A stretch of DNA of 64,000 nt from Isoetes taiwanensis. Lineage: Eukaryota > Streptophyta > Lycopodiopsida > Isoetales > Isoetaceae. The stretch is taken from positions 6,519,266 through 6,583,265 of the forward strand of contig JAJEKV010000002.1 in NCBI GenBank assembly GCA_021234155.1, read 5' to 3'. A model generated the notes under the pieces. That model saw only the letters and a list, made by a program, of their open reading frames with translations. It ran no database searches and was not told the origin of the DNA. A program made the position numbers and the translations under genes. Shown here one piece after another: positions 27,206-40,148 of this stretch. Numbering within the stretch: the first letter of the stretch is position 1; each line of letters opens with the position of its first letter.

Positions 27206-29300
27206 ACTTTTTGTGGTGTATGGTTATGGTGGCTCCTATTCTCTCTTATGTGGACTTTATCTTTGTTGGTACTATTAGGATCTTAGATATTAAATATATG
27301 ATCTAAAATTAGTCAACTTTCAAGATGATGGATGACCAGCGGGCTATATGCTATAACATCCAAGTTATGGAATTTTATCATTAAATCCTTTTATAGTATG
27401 CAGAACTCTTCAAATCGTTCTAAATAATGGGTAAGTTTGGCTTTAGAGTAAGGGTCATTTTGAGTTTTCATTAAATGGCGAAGCTTTTGAGGGAAAAGTC
27501 TACATCTTTACGCCTCTAAGAAATGGTAAAGCAAGTTCTTTCATTTTCTCGCTATGAAATACATTATCTTGTTTACCATCATCGGCGAGCCGCGTTTCGT
27601 TCCAAACCCTCCTAATTGTCCCATTGCGCTCTTCCTGCCGCATTGATCGCACGATCATCGATACGATCCCTTCGATCTACCGCAAACATCTCAAATGCCA
27701 CCAAACGTCGGTTATCGTTGTTCCAACACAGTCTGCGCAGTCAGCGTTATTAAATCTTTGAAACCTATTCCATTATTCTCAAATGCAGCTCACCGAATGC
27801 TTGCCTTCGTCAATAAATCAGATTTTCTATCAGTTTGTCAAATGTTATCTGCCGCAAAGCCTTGAAACTCTACGCTTTACTCTGTTGAATTCCGCAGTGC
27901 CATCATCCAGCATTCATGCTGAAAGTCCTAATTCCCCAAATTTCTATGCATCATACGGTCCCTAAATCCGAAATCTTGGTTTTGAATTCGCAGACATTCA
28001 ACCCAAATGATTGAATCTCGACACAATTACTGGATACCATCCCGAAACGAAAGCCCCATGTTCACGGTCCCCTGGTCATGTATTGTCTTGAACCGCCCTA
28101 TAAGATGTAAATCGTTCTCGAAGATTCCTTTGCCCTGCCATGACGATGTGCCACCAATCTCGAAAGCAATAAGTAGCCTTTCAAAGAAAACAAAGATGCA
28201 TACAGCACAAATGGTTCGCTTGGGTTTCAGAAATAGGGCTCATTCTAAGAATCGAACTATTCCCATTTCAGCATGGAATCCCACGATCGATGAATCGCTT
28301 AAAGATACAACTCCAATCCATATGCCTCGGCGAAAGCCCAAATATCATCGCATCTGATTTTGAATGACAAAATGAAAACATCCTACTGTGCCTTGAATGA
28401 ACTCACCGTCTTCCCAACCTTCATGAAGTCGAAACTCTCATATGGAGCATGATAATAATAAACCGACCTACCATCCCAAGGTTCTACAGTTGTTCAATAT
28501 ATCGGCTGACTCCACCTTGTCTGTTGCCTAATTTATCACCCAATCCATCGAAGAAAAACAGACTATGGAATGTTCCAACTCCAAGGCCCATGATATTATC
28601 ATGATAGTATTTCAAAACCATCGGCCATTTCCATGTCACAAGATCCGAGGATGCAATATTCCATCCACTCAGAAACCCACCACATTAACGGCCTCACACT
28701 CCACTGCCAAAACCGAGATAGCGCCTACATCTAATCCAGCATCCTGTTCCACCTGAGCTAGCCACACCTATGAAAACCCCCACACGACAAAAGAAAACCC
28801 CGGATCCCGCGGGTCTGTTAACATGGCATACCAATGGCCTCAAACACCAGCCATAATCACCAAACCCATCCAAAGAATGGCCACAATGTGAGCCAAGATC
28901 CAAAATTGAAAATACAGGATGACCAGAGCAAGAGGGCGAAGATCCAAAATATAGGCGTCTAAAAATATATACTGCACCAAATCGCTAAAAGAATAGAGCC
29001 AAGATCCAAAATCTGAAAAATATATAGGCTTAATTAGGTAAGTAAGATCCAAAATATAGGCGCCCCAGACGAAAACCATCGCGGTTTTCATGCAAAAATT
29101 TTGGCCACATCATAGGTTTTATTGATTAGGCAACTTGGAATGTTCTACAACTTCTAGAGCAATGTTCTAGGAATTTCAAATAACATTCCGAATACATTCC
29201 CAGAAGCCAACGATGACTGCCAAGAACCTTCCGGTGGTTACCAGGATCCGGATTTCCACGAGACGCTCAAGCGAATGGACTACCAGATCTCGCAGCTGAT
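27206..29300. other. No recognisable gene; some open frames
   Basis: From 27560 to 28860 the sequence is less AT-rich and both strands hold medium frames (28007-28357 plus, 116 codons; 28694-28903 minus, glycine-rich). None is recognised and the strands conflict, so I do not call a gene. From 28860 to 29060 the phrase AAGATCCAAAAT recurs at least four times as a loose local repeat. Confidence 0.35.
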
Positions 29301-31689
29301 ATATAATGGAACTTTCCGGAAGCCACCACTAGAAATTATATATATATACCATATCATTATCATTAATATATATAAACGATATCATATCAGCATCATGAGC
29401 GGTGTTATATATGGGTGCTGATCAGTATCGCTCACCCTTGGGGAACAAGAGGCTAATTCAGGTCTCTAGATTATGATGGTGGCATGGCTGGCATGGGGCG
29501 CATGCACTACGAACTTTGACTGTTTGATATATAATCAATCTTGGCCCCACCTTTTAGGGGCGGGGAAGGTCTCCAAAGAAATGCGATCACATTTATGGGG
29601 ATATTTATTCAGATATCATTCATTGAATAATATTTATGGATGAGGTGCGTCATTTTATTTTATTAATATGGTGGCACGGCGCATAAAAAGGTTTGAAGGA
29701 GCACCATTAAATTTTACGAGGCACCATAGCCGGTAGGAGCCGGGTTTAAGATCTCGTTAAGCCACCCAGAACCTGATTTTCAAAGGCGTGATGGATTATT
29801 AGGGGTTACGCTCCGGGATTGTTGTTCTAGCATTTGCGTTAGGCGTTCTGCCGACGAGGATCTAAACAAAAAGTAAGTTGGTAACACCAGATGCAGAAAA
29901 ATCTCTCTTCGCTGAATTTTGCGGATCCTCTGAAAGGCTGGGCGGTGTGACTCTATATAAATTCTTCGCATCATTTTGTGGCCTTGATCGCCGGAATCGT
30001 TTTTAGCAACTCGGTGAAGAAGAAAGACTTGAGTGCAGGTTAAGTTGGGATCAATCACGGGGAGGCGATGAAGCGTGGATGCGAACAATTCGAAATAAGA
30101 TAGCTTGAGACTTTTTTTTCTTTTCCTTGTTCTTTTAAGCCTTAGATTAAGTTTGATTGATTTGAATTATCTGCAGCGGCATTCTTGGGAACTACCTCTG
30201 TTGCAGCGGCAGCTCAAGATTATGAAGGATTTCTTCCACTCCATGCATGCATGATTGTGTTATAGGGCACCTTCTCCAGAAAAGAAGCGGAGCCTAGGCT
30301 TATATCTTGTCTTGCTTTTGAATTGGGTGCTACAAATTTCATGTCATGGCGAGATTTCGAGCAGAGACATTTCTATAACACAAACTTCCAGTGGAGGAAA
30401 CGGATCGTGTTGCTCGGAGGTAGCCAATTGCTGAGTAATCATGGAGCAGGCCGCCTGCCTAATTTATTTTTCAAATTCAAATTCCCGGCCATGGCTGAAA
30501 AGAATTTGAGCTTAAATCCCTTGAGGAACAAGAGCGAGGACTCATTCCTTCACAAAGCTTGACTTTTGAAAGATGAATAGTACATCACTCTGGCTACTTG
30601 GATAATGCATTAAGTCGAATATGAAGGATCTGCTATACGGACCTGATTGGGCTGGGTCCAACTCCATTATGGCCTTCTTGCTCAAGCGGAAGTCCCGGAC
30701 AAGCATCTCATTTGCATGCTTACCCATGGATCAAATCCAGTGCAATCAAATGAGATTAACTTGATTATGCCAAGGAGAGGCTTTCCTTCCATACCACAAC
30801 AAATAATATTCCCCGTTTCACAGTTGTTAGATGGCCACAGGCCTATGGCTTCATATCTTAGCACTAATATAATGCCGGATATATGAATACATCTTGTTGG
30901 GCACCTTGGATCAAGATCACCCAGTTTGAGATTTTAATTATTTCAAGTTGCCGGCCCCAAGGGCCTGTTTCTAGAGGGTGGGTGGAGCTCGATTTGGTTC
31001 AAAATATGGTTAGCCCCTTGATTTTTTTTCTAGCAGGCTATGTGGTGGATCTTTAAAACTAGATGTGTGAAGAGATTGTGCTAAGGAGTTGGGTTTGTGA
31101 ACTAATATGTTCCTGCTTTTGGCAAGAAGGAGTTGCCCCAGAGGCGGGGATGTGGTAGAAGAAATTGCTCGGCCGGATGGTGGATTCCGGATCAAAGATG
31201 CCCAAAATTGCTGACGGGCTGAAAGGAGTTGGGTTTTGTGAACTAATATGTTCATTTGCATTTCTAAAGAGACGATTTGGCGAGATTGTTTTGCCCCATA
31301 GCGATTTTGATTATACAAAGGTATGGAGTTTAAATACCTTCAAGGACCTCTAGATATCATCTGCGATGAGCTTTTGGTTGCTACTGTACTAGAATATTAT
31401 TTTAACCTCACTTTTTATTTTAGGTGGAGCTATCTTTCAAATATTCAGTTGTGGATACGTTAAAGCAGCAAATTGTTGTCATCCCTCCCCAGCATAAGGT
31501 TTGTATGGTAATTATGACTTATTTTCTATAACATTTGCTTAATTACTTCATTATTTGTGAATAATGTTTGTCTTTGATACATGCATTCTTTGGAATAAAG
31601 GCAAGTGATTTAACGCTTTCAACTACTACTTCAATATAGGTGACATAGCATTTGTAATGCATGTCACTCATTATTAAAAATAGATAGTA
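29301..31689. other. No recognisable gene; element-like fragments
   Basis: 29330-29400 is TA-rich. 29470-29530 has GGTGGCATGG and GGGGCGCATGCA words that resemble the CATGCA-rich part of the (TA)-element family. Frames at 29780-30088 (minus) and 30323-30562 and 30647-30886 (plus) are unrecognised. Confidence 0.3.
31083..31253 (+). repeat. Short direct repeat, period ~140 bp
   Basis: AAGGAGTTGGGTTTGTGAAC and the following TAATATGTTC appear at 31083 and, with one extra T, at 31223. Confidence 0.75.
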
Positions 31690-31905
31690 TTGTTTATTGA
31701 AGAGAGAGATATAGAGATTATTGAAGGAAATCTTTAGAGAAATCCAAACGAGCCTTGGGAATTTGATGCTTAAATCAATAAATTAGATCTTTCACCTTAA
31801 ATCTTCAAGGAATCTAATAAAATATTCGATAATCTAATGAAGTTTCCATGATATCCTAGGGAATCTTGAAGGATCTTGAAGTAAATAAGCAAGCCTTTGG
31901 AGGCA
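31690..31905 (+). repeat. Degenerate GAATCT-type repeat
   Basis: Diverged words such as GGAAATCTTTAGAGAAATCC, AAGGAATCTAATAAAAT and TAGGGAATCTTGAAGGATC recur at short spacing. This is an outlying patch in the same orientation as the 32.7 kb array. Confidence 0.6.
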
Positions 31906-32029
31906 ACTACAAATAAAGATGAAGAAATCTAATAGAATTTTGAGTCAAAATTCCACAATTGCACAAGATACGACAATTAATATAATTTGATGCCGAGGAA
32001 CCAATTTTTGCATTGTGTGGTGTCTATTT

Positions 32030-32180
32030 GGGGGCCAATGAGGTGGCACGGCTATGGGCTTAAGATCTACATGGGGTTCATGCACGGGGCATACACCATG
32101 CATCTAGATCGTCGGATCAAGGGGGGAAGGCAAAATCAATGATCTAAGGGCTATTTATACCCAATGGTCTATCCTAAATG
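32030..32180 (+). repeat. Fragment of the (TA)-element family
   Basis: AATGAGGTGGCACGG is followed by ATGGGGTTCATGCACGGGGC and CATGCATCTAGATCG. Both the GAGGTGGCAC word and the CATGCA/GGGGC word appear in the body of the elements at 33.7 and 52.15 kb. Confidence 0.45.
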
Positions 32181-32699
32181 TCATACTTGAATTAACCACA
32201 TATCCCAAATCAATGGCTAAAAGGTAGAATTCTTTCGATTAATCCTTGAAATCTTATATTCCTTAACCATGCAAATTGTTTTAGCCAAATACTCTGAAGG
32301 CATGTAAAACATTCGTACCTAATTGTCTATCTTAAAACTAATAGTCATTAAGTGCCTGCCAATCTTAATGAAGTTAACTGTGTATGCAACAGATAATAAG
32401 TCAAAGGTTCCATATTCAAAACATAGGGGTCTCTAACTTTAATGCATCTGCTATTGCAAATGAAGCCTCTCCATTTCGTGGCCTAAACTATGCCTATCAA
32501 TGTAGGTGGATAGGCTCCAGATAATTCCTTGAGTCCTGGTTGGACCAGTTTGTGCTTCTGATCAAAAACAAACTTTTTGTTTATACATTTGATACCACTT
32601 TTGAATCAATGAGGTATGAGCCTCACTTTTAGAACTCGACGTCCGGATTTTTAAATTTTCGAAGATTTAAAACTTGAAGTAGATACTATACGAACTGCA

Positions 32700-33470
32700 C
32701 ACTTTTCGCATATAACAAATTACTTGGGTAATCCAAAGGAATCTTCAGATAATCTTTAAAAATCTAGGAGAATGTTTGTAAAAACCTTAAGAATCTAGGT
32801 GATTTCTGTGGAATCTTAGGAAACCTAGGGGGAATCCAAGGGGACCTAGGGAAATCTTTGGCGCTAGGTGTGTTCTACAGGAGAATCTTTATAAAATCTA
32901 AGAAAATCTAGAAGAATCTACATGGAATCTCAGGGAAGCTGGAGGAATCTTAAGATAATCGTTGGAAATCTAGGGGAATTCCGAGAGAATCTTATGGAAT
33001 CTAGGGAATCTTCATAGAATATATAAAATCTTGGGGAATCTTGGGGAATCTTGATAGGATCTTAGAGAATCTACATATAATCTTAGGGAATCTATGTGAA
33101 TTGTGAGATAAACTTTGAGAATCTAGAGGAATCCTGATGGAATCTTTGAGATTACGGAGGAATTTTGATGGAATCTTGGAGAACCTAAGATAGAATCTAA
33201 GGGATCCCAAGAGAACCTACATATTATCGTGGGGAATCTAGGTGAATCTTGGGACAATCTCTGAGAATCTAAGGGAATCTGAAGAGAATCTTAGCAAATC
33301 TATAGGAATCTCTAAAAAATCTTTGAGAATCTAAGTGAATCCAAGAGAATCTTCATAATCTCTTGGAGAATATAGGGGAATCTTTATGAAATCTGAATGA
33401 ATATTTGAGAATCGGGAGAAATATTTATAGAATCTACGAAATCTCGGGGAATCTTTCGCATTGGTGTGTT
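32700..33470 (+). repeat. GAATCT array 1
   Basis: GAATCT recurs dozens of times, mostly about 10 or about 20 bp apart, with variable linkers (typical string GGAATCTAGGGAATCTTGA). An interrupting word ending GTGTGTTYTRCAGG follows GGAATCTTT near 32855 and again near 33447, giving a loose higher-order period. There are no open frames of note. The array ends at the CTTCATAGTACAA boundary of the (TA) tract at 33514. Confidence 0.9.
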
Positions 33471-33511
33471 TTGCAGGGTCGACTTCATGCAGTCCTTCAT
33501 AGTACAACACT

Positions 33512-33513
<2 letters not shown>

Positions 33514-33583
<70 letters not shown>

Positions 33584-33584
33584 G

Positions 33585-33617
<33 letters not shown>

Positions 33618-33618
33618 T
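33514..33618. repeat. (TA)n microsatellite
   Basis: About 105 bp of TA dinucleotides with single interruptions (ATACATAT, ATAGATAT). It is bordered by ACACTTG on the left and CTCTTATATATATACAATTA on the right. Confidence 0.95.
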
Positions 33619-34189
33619 CTCTTATATATATACAATTATTTGATGGGTCCCATGGGGTTGAATGTGGGTAGAGATTAATCCCTATCAGGCTAATTTTTTG
33701 AGGTGGCACTTAAATGGCCCTTGGATTTGATGGGGGGGCATGCATGGGCCATGCATGGGCCATGCACCCCATCCATGAACACCGCTGATCTAGGCACGTG
33801 TGAAATCTTGGGCCCTTGATTTTTAAAGGGAAGATGCAAGGAAGGTCCCTTAAAAGGTGCTTTTGGTGCAGGTCAAATCTTAATTTGGATCAAAAGGGGA
33901 GGAAAATCCTAACCATTAAATTTTTATTAAATTGCAATTTCTTTATTAAAAGAGGTGAGGTGGCACTTTATTTAATAAAAGGTAATGAGGTGGCACCAAC
34001 ATTAATAGATGGACTTTCTAGGAAGCTTCTTTTATAATCGACAAAGGCCGATAACTTGGATGAGGGGTTCGGATGAAGGTGAGACCCACACTATTGGATC
34101 CTCTCGTCAGAACTTCCCAATGAGTGGTGCTTTGGCATCGCTCGCATTGGAGCTAATGTGATCGAATACTAAGTTTCTTTTTGGAAACT

Positions 34190-35310
34190 TAGAATTTTAC
34201 GTAATCTATGCTAATTTAAAAGAATCTAGGGGGAATCTCCATAGGATTTTAGGGAATTTAAAGGAAGCTCAAGAGAAATCTTTGGGAATCTATGAATCGC
34301 AGGAATCTTGAGATTCTATAGGAATCTTTATAAACCTTGAGAATGTAGAAGAATCTTCATAGAATCTAAGGGAATCTAGGAGAATCTACATAGAAATATG
34401 GGAAATCTAGAGGAATCTTGAGATGATCTTTAGGGAGGCTAGAGGAACCCCAACAAAATTAGGGAATTTATGGGAATCTCCAAGAGAATCATAGAAAATA
34501 GTAGGATCAAGTGCATCTTCATAAAATCTTTGAGAATCCTTGAAAATCTATAGAATCTAAGGAATCTATATAGAATCTAACAAAATTTAGGAGAATCCAC
34601 ATAGAATTTTGGAGACCTAGAGGTTTCTTTGTGATAAGTTCAAAAATCCAGGGATCTTTATAGAATCTTAAGAATCTAGGGGAAGCTTTGTGGAATCTTA
34701 AGGAATCTTTCATTAATAAGTGTGTTTAGTAGGGGAATCTCGATAGAATCTAAGAGAATCTATATAGAATCTTGGAAAACTGGGATAATCTTTGAGAATC
34801 TAGTTGAATCTTAAGAGAATCTTAAGTAACTTATGGGATTAAGAGCATTTAAGGGAATCTTCCTTAAATCTTTGAGAATCTAGGATATTTTTTCCGAATC
34901 TTCAAGAATCTAAGTGAATCTTTATAGAATCTTCATTGAATGGCTCAGAATCTAGCAGAATCTAAAGCTAAAAATCTTTGAGAATCTGGGGAATCTTGAT
35001 AGAATTTTCAAGATTCTGAGGGGGGAATCTCTATAGAATCTAACAAAATCTAGGAGAATCTACATAGAATTCTAAAGAATTTAGAGGATCCTTGTGATAA
35101 CGCTTGAAATCTCGAGGAATCTTTGTAGAATCCCTAAGAATCTAAGGGAATCTTAGGGAATCTTTTACACTAAGTGTGTTTTTCTAGGGGAATCTTGATA
35201 GAACCTAAAAGGAATCTAAGAGAATTTATATAGAATCTTAAGAAATGTAGAGAAAATTTGGGATAATCTTTGAGAATCTAGGGAATCTTAAGAGAATCTT
35301 AAGTTTGATG
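34190..35310 (+). repeat. GAATCT array 2
   Basis: About 1.1 kb of GAATCT words at about 10-bp multiples, e.g. AGAATCTAGGGGAATCTTGA. The interrupting word (GGAATCTTT, then AAGTGTGTTT, then TAGGGGAATCT) recurs near 34699 and 35152, a spacing of about 455 bp. Confidence 0.9.
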
Positions 35311-35346
35311 GCTCAAAATTGTGTACTCCCTTATAGTACACTCCTC

Positions 35347-35680
<334 letters not shown>

Positions 35681-35880
35681 AAGGACCTATATTACAGTAA
35701 ATCTCGAGAGAAAGTCTTGAGATGTTTCGCAAAAAATATCTTTGAGATATCGATTTCTTCAAGCCCCGACTGCTCTCCTTTGTTCGATAACCCATTCATA
35801 CTGATCCGCTCCCTCCCACGTTAAGCTTTGGGATCTTGTGTTTTTGTCAAAATCCGGTCTGTTTTTTCTTAGATCTTGAG

Positions 35881-36021
35881 ATGGCCGGAAAGGGTGAAGG
35901 CCCCATTAGTATTTCAATTTCTCATTGTATTTCACATTGTGTGTACAAAGTCAGGCTCTTTTGGACAGATTCCCGTGCAAAAGTCGTAACTTTCTTGGAG
36001 TTACATTCGTTATTAGATTGA
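35881..36021 (+). pseudogene. HSP70 N-terminus-like remnant
   Basis: The ATG at 35881 starts MAGKGEGP, exactly the first eight residues typical of plant cytosolic HSP70 (70-kDa chaperone ATPase). In the family this is followed by the AIGIDLGTTYSCVGVW nucleotide-binding motif. Here it continues ISISISHCISHCVYKV, with only an isoleucine-rich pattern and an aligned CV left, and stops at 36021 after 46 codons. The DLGTTYS phosphate-binding motif is gone, so no chaperone function is expected. A T-rich upstream stretch resembles a 5' leader. An eight-residue match can arise by chance, so the call is tentative. Confidence 0.3.
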
Positions 36022-37839
36022 AGATAGGATCTAGTGGGTAAAGAGATATGATTTTATCTTCGCGCATTTTCTTCAGTCACACTTTGTTACATTATGGCAA
36101 AAGATTAGAATAATATTTCATCGTTCTAATCTACCTATTATTTGTTGGCTCGAGGCTTAATGAGATCCGTTCGACCTTCAAAATAATTGACACGAATCCC
36201 GCTAGAGCAGATGTTACCGCCGAAAAAAGCGAAGGGTCGAGCTTGAGGCTGTTGGCCAAAGTTCCGCTATTCCTAGCCCGGGCCGACATGCTTTTCTCAA
36301 GGGTTTAGGGTTTTATTGGGATTCTTTCCTAGGTTGCCTCTCACTTTTGCTTCTTTTCAAGGTCCGGAGGCGGGAGCTTTTGTTGAGTTGTGCATCTATT
36401 GGCATCCACATCATCTTTTGGCTCTCGGCGCCAGAACCTGCGCAAAATTTTGCCAGCAACGGGCAAGAATAGACATACTCGGTGGATTTTTTCTGTTGCC
36501 TCACACTTTTGCTTTTTTTTGTATACTGGTAAGGATCCAAATTTTGCTTCTTACAGTATATGGGTAAGAACCCAAATTTGGTCCAGCCAAGTTTGTGCAA
36601 TAGTTTGTTAGTGAGATTCATGATAACCGCTGGTGTTCTTCCTTCTCGCTTCCATTGCTCGTTTTCGGTTTTAAATATACCTTTAGAAATTGATTCTTAG
36701 GCATGTTCCGCTTTGCGCAACAGTGAAATGACCTCACGAATTAGAGCTTTACCGTGACGGCAAAGAAATAAAAAGATTACGCCGTAGTGGAACCCATTTG
36801 CTATTGTTGCGAAGCCCTACCGAAGTTTCGCATATAGGCATGTTTAATTTTGACACATGTCCAATTGTGATACAGAGCTTCCATTTTCCAAGCTCTTTCA
36901 AATACGGCATGTCTAGATAGCGCCAGTAGTGCCTTATGGATTTCAATAAAAGTAAGATTTATCGAGAAGAGTTCTTTATCAACTGTACTTTAACAATTTG
37001 TTTTTCATCCGCTTTGACGAAAAGCAAACCATTCGGGCGAGCTCGACCGCATTTAGTCGGCAAATAACCGGGCGGTTGAGCTAAAAAATGGCAAGCTACT
37101 ACAATGAGATGTCAAGTGCCGGTCAAGTATTAATCTTTTTCCGAAGTTACATATATTCCCCTTTGTTATTCCTTAAGGCTGCTTTCCCCCTTTTTTATGA
37201 GCGGCTTTTCTTAAGAGGAGAGGATATATTAGTCCTGGAAATTGGGCTGGCAAATGAATTTTAGAATGATGAAAAACAAAAGCGGAAGATTTAGCTCAAC
37301 ACCGCCATCACCGGAAAGTTTTCAAAGACCACAAGATTTTTAGAATAAGCTAGCCATTTCCCTAAACCGATCGCTTGGATGACACCCTAGTACCATACCA
37401 AAATGACCGTGGATATTTAAGAACATTGAAGGGTTTCCACCATCAAAATATCAAGAGCTCGGGACAACAATCTAGAGTTTTCTGCTCTTTGAATTGACAA
37501 AGTTGCTCTTTACCCGAGGACATGCAAAGGGTGTGTTTAATCATCTGTGGTATGGCTTTTACTAGAGATACTAGAAAAATGGCGGTCTTCTAGTCAAAAA
37601 TGAGATTAGAGGGTAGGTTATTATATGGTTCAAATGATTGAGCAGTTGTTCGAGAATGATGGAGAATGATGGAAACTTAGGGAATTATGTTTTACCTTTG
37701 TTTTGTGGAAAGTGGCAAAGATATCGATGGTCAAGATGCTTTCAACGGATTACTTCATCTAAATGAGCATTCCCGACTTCTCCGATTTTAGGATATATTG
37801 AAATTGGATAGCCTGATCATGCTTTTTAAGGTCTGAGAG
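36022..37839. other. No recognisable gene
   Basis: Around 36140-36620 a moderately open plus-strand stretch (36316-36567) is opposed by a minus-strand frame (36313-36621). Neither is recognised. The rest is AT-rich without repeats. Confidence 0.3.
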
Positions 37840-38785
37840 GATGCAAAGGGATAGCATAGAACCTAGCTGTTACACACTTATAGCTTTGTCTACTTGCTTG
37901 TGCAAGATTGAAAGATATTGAAAGAGGATTTTGGTTTCATATTCACATTAGTAAAATCAAACTTGGCAAAGACATCTCTGTTATCAATGCATTAATGGAC
38001 ATGTATATCAAATGTAGTTGCCTAATGTGAGGCACGGAATGTCTTTAACCAAATCGGCTGTTAGAGACGCTTTTGTCCTACAACTTTTTACTCTGCAGGA
38101 TATGTTGAAAATGGGTGCAATTTTGAAGCTAAATGCGATGCTACCAACAAATGCAAGATGAATGCTTATCTCCTAGTGCCCTCACATTTGTTTACATCCT
38201 ATGCGTGATATTCCGCAAATGGGATTTGAGAAGGATATTTACATTGAAATAGTTTGGTTGACATGTATGCCAAATCAGTACTACATTTAGAGAAGCACAC
38301 AAAGTTTTTGACAAAGTCGTTGTTCCAAAGTGTAGTTTCATGGACAGCAATAATTGGAGGATATGCCAACCGGCCAATGTGATCAATGGCACCTTGCATT
38401 GCTTTGAGCAGATGAAACAGAATGGCATATCCCCGCATGTTGTTACATTTATTTGTTGCTTAAAGCTACCGCGGTAGTCGTGGACCATAAATGGGCGTAT
38501 GATTCATCTTGGATATTGTACAAAAAGGGATCTGGAAGACAACTTTCTACTTGCAATGCTTTGATTGACATGTATTATGCAAAGGTCGAGAAACCTGCGT
38601 CAAGATTTTGGGTGCAGGGGTTTGGAGAAGATTGTTCGCTTTAGCAACAACTTGTCGGGCATGTATGCTAAGTGTGGATCTCTTTCCGAAGCCTTGGAGA
38701 TCTTTGACAAGCTTCCAGCCTCCGAGATGATGTCTCTTGGACACAAATTATGATGGGTTTTGTTGAAGGTGAGTCTATGAAACTG
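37840..38785 (+). pseudogene. PPR (pentatricopeptide repeat) pseudogene
   Basis: PPR proteins are plant organellar RNA-binding proteins built of ~35-residue helical repeats. Across three frames the plus strand shows their signatures in order. These are KLGKDISVINALMDMYIKC (about 37960-38015), SLVDMYAKS-like and VVSWTAIIGGYAN (about 38330-38365), CNALIDMYYAKVEK (about 38550-38585) and NLSGMYAKCGSLSEALEIFD (about 38650-38708), then KLPASE. Many frameshifts and stops separate these, and neither a start nor the E/DYW tail is seen, so it is a dead gene. The motif style (MYAKCG, SWTAII) is that of the PLS/PCMP class. Confidence 0.85.
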
Positions 38786-40052
38786 ATGATGTCTATATAC
38801 TTGCCTTCCTTTTGAACTTTGCCAATCATTGTATGTGAGCTTCGGCAATGGATTCACAAGTTCAAGTGGCCGTGAATTTATGTTCAATGTATATGGTTTT
38901 GTTCTTGAGGATGTCGGGTTGTTCTTGGAGCATGTCGGTTTTATGTTCCAAAGCAACATGTCCACGTGATCACGATAATTAAAGTTGATGATCTATCTTC
39001 TATTTCATGGCAAAGGACAAGGATGATGCAAGAAGCACATGGAAGTTGCAATGTAAATGTATACCGGACTTGACATCCTCTCCACAGCTTTTTGGGGATG
39101 AGATACTTCCGATTTTAATGCCTCTCGGGTCTAGGTGGTTATGTTTTTAAGCTTCAATAGCATTTTGTATGGTGTAATAATGGCTATTTAGAAAATAACG
39201 CACAAGGTTTTATTACAACAACTCTTGCTTTAAGTGCAGTTCACGGATAACCACCCTCATGCTTTAAGTCCTATTTCAGAACCTATGGAGAGGTGAGGTG
39301 GTATGCATCCGCAGGCTTCTTTTACTACGTTGAAATCCATGTCCTAATTCTTTATTTTCTGTGTAATGAACTTCTTTGGCCGAATTTGCAAAGAACTCTA
39401 AATCCAAAGATGCTCACAAATCGAAATGATCAAGCTTGATTCCGTGATCATTTTGTATCCAATTCTCAAATCCATGTGCTACTATAACATGTTCTTTATA
39501 GTTCAAGCGACCAAGGCTCCATTTTGCAAAATAAAGCTAATTCGTACAAAGTCAATCATTCTTCACATTTGCATTGCTCGTTATTTATGCTTCAAGGCTG
39601 ACATAACCATGTATTAAACCTTCGAAATCCACGCCCTAATGTGACATGATCGTTGTTTTTCAAGTATCCAAATTCTCTCTTTCTATCTTTGGGCTGCATT
39701 TTGCAAGATAGCAAAGGAGTTCTCTTTTGAATGTTATTGTTCAGAAGTTACTGGGATTTTGACATGCTCACTTAAGCTAGAAAGTCACGGTGAGGTCATC
39801 ATTTCTTCTTGCTTACATTTGTTGAGAGTGTTGAATACCATATTAGAACTGAAAAATTTGCATGTTTGGCCTATATTTTCCACAAGCAATAGATAGTCAT
39901 GCAACATTTAAGGTTCCGCCCGGTTCCATCCATGATACTAGTGTAGAAACGGTTATTCTAGAGCCGAAGTTTTTTTGTCGGGTTGCGGCATAGATAAGAT
40001 TGTTATAATGTGTTGACGGTTGGAGGAGAGGACACCACTCGAGAATGAAGCC

Positions 40053-40148
40053 CATCGATTTTAAACAAATTGATTCATATCTTTGCTTATATAAGATGGG
40101 CATCGATTTTAAACAAATTGATGTATATCTTTGCTTTAACAAGATGGG
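40053..40148 (+). repeat. 48-bp tandem duplication
   Basis: CATCGATTTTAAACAAATTG starts at 40053 and 40101. Both copies continue to an AAGATGGG word. Confidence 0.9.

Noticed and set aside
27560-28860. Minus- and plus-strand medium ORFs considered as a gene
   Set aside because: Both strands are comparably open, splice sites are unclear and no family is recognised.
33384-33709. Long YIYIYIY ORFs in all frames around the TA tracts (also at 35.3, 52.3, 60.6 and 62.1 kb)
   Set aside because: Direct translation of (TA)n microsatellites, not genes.
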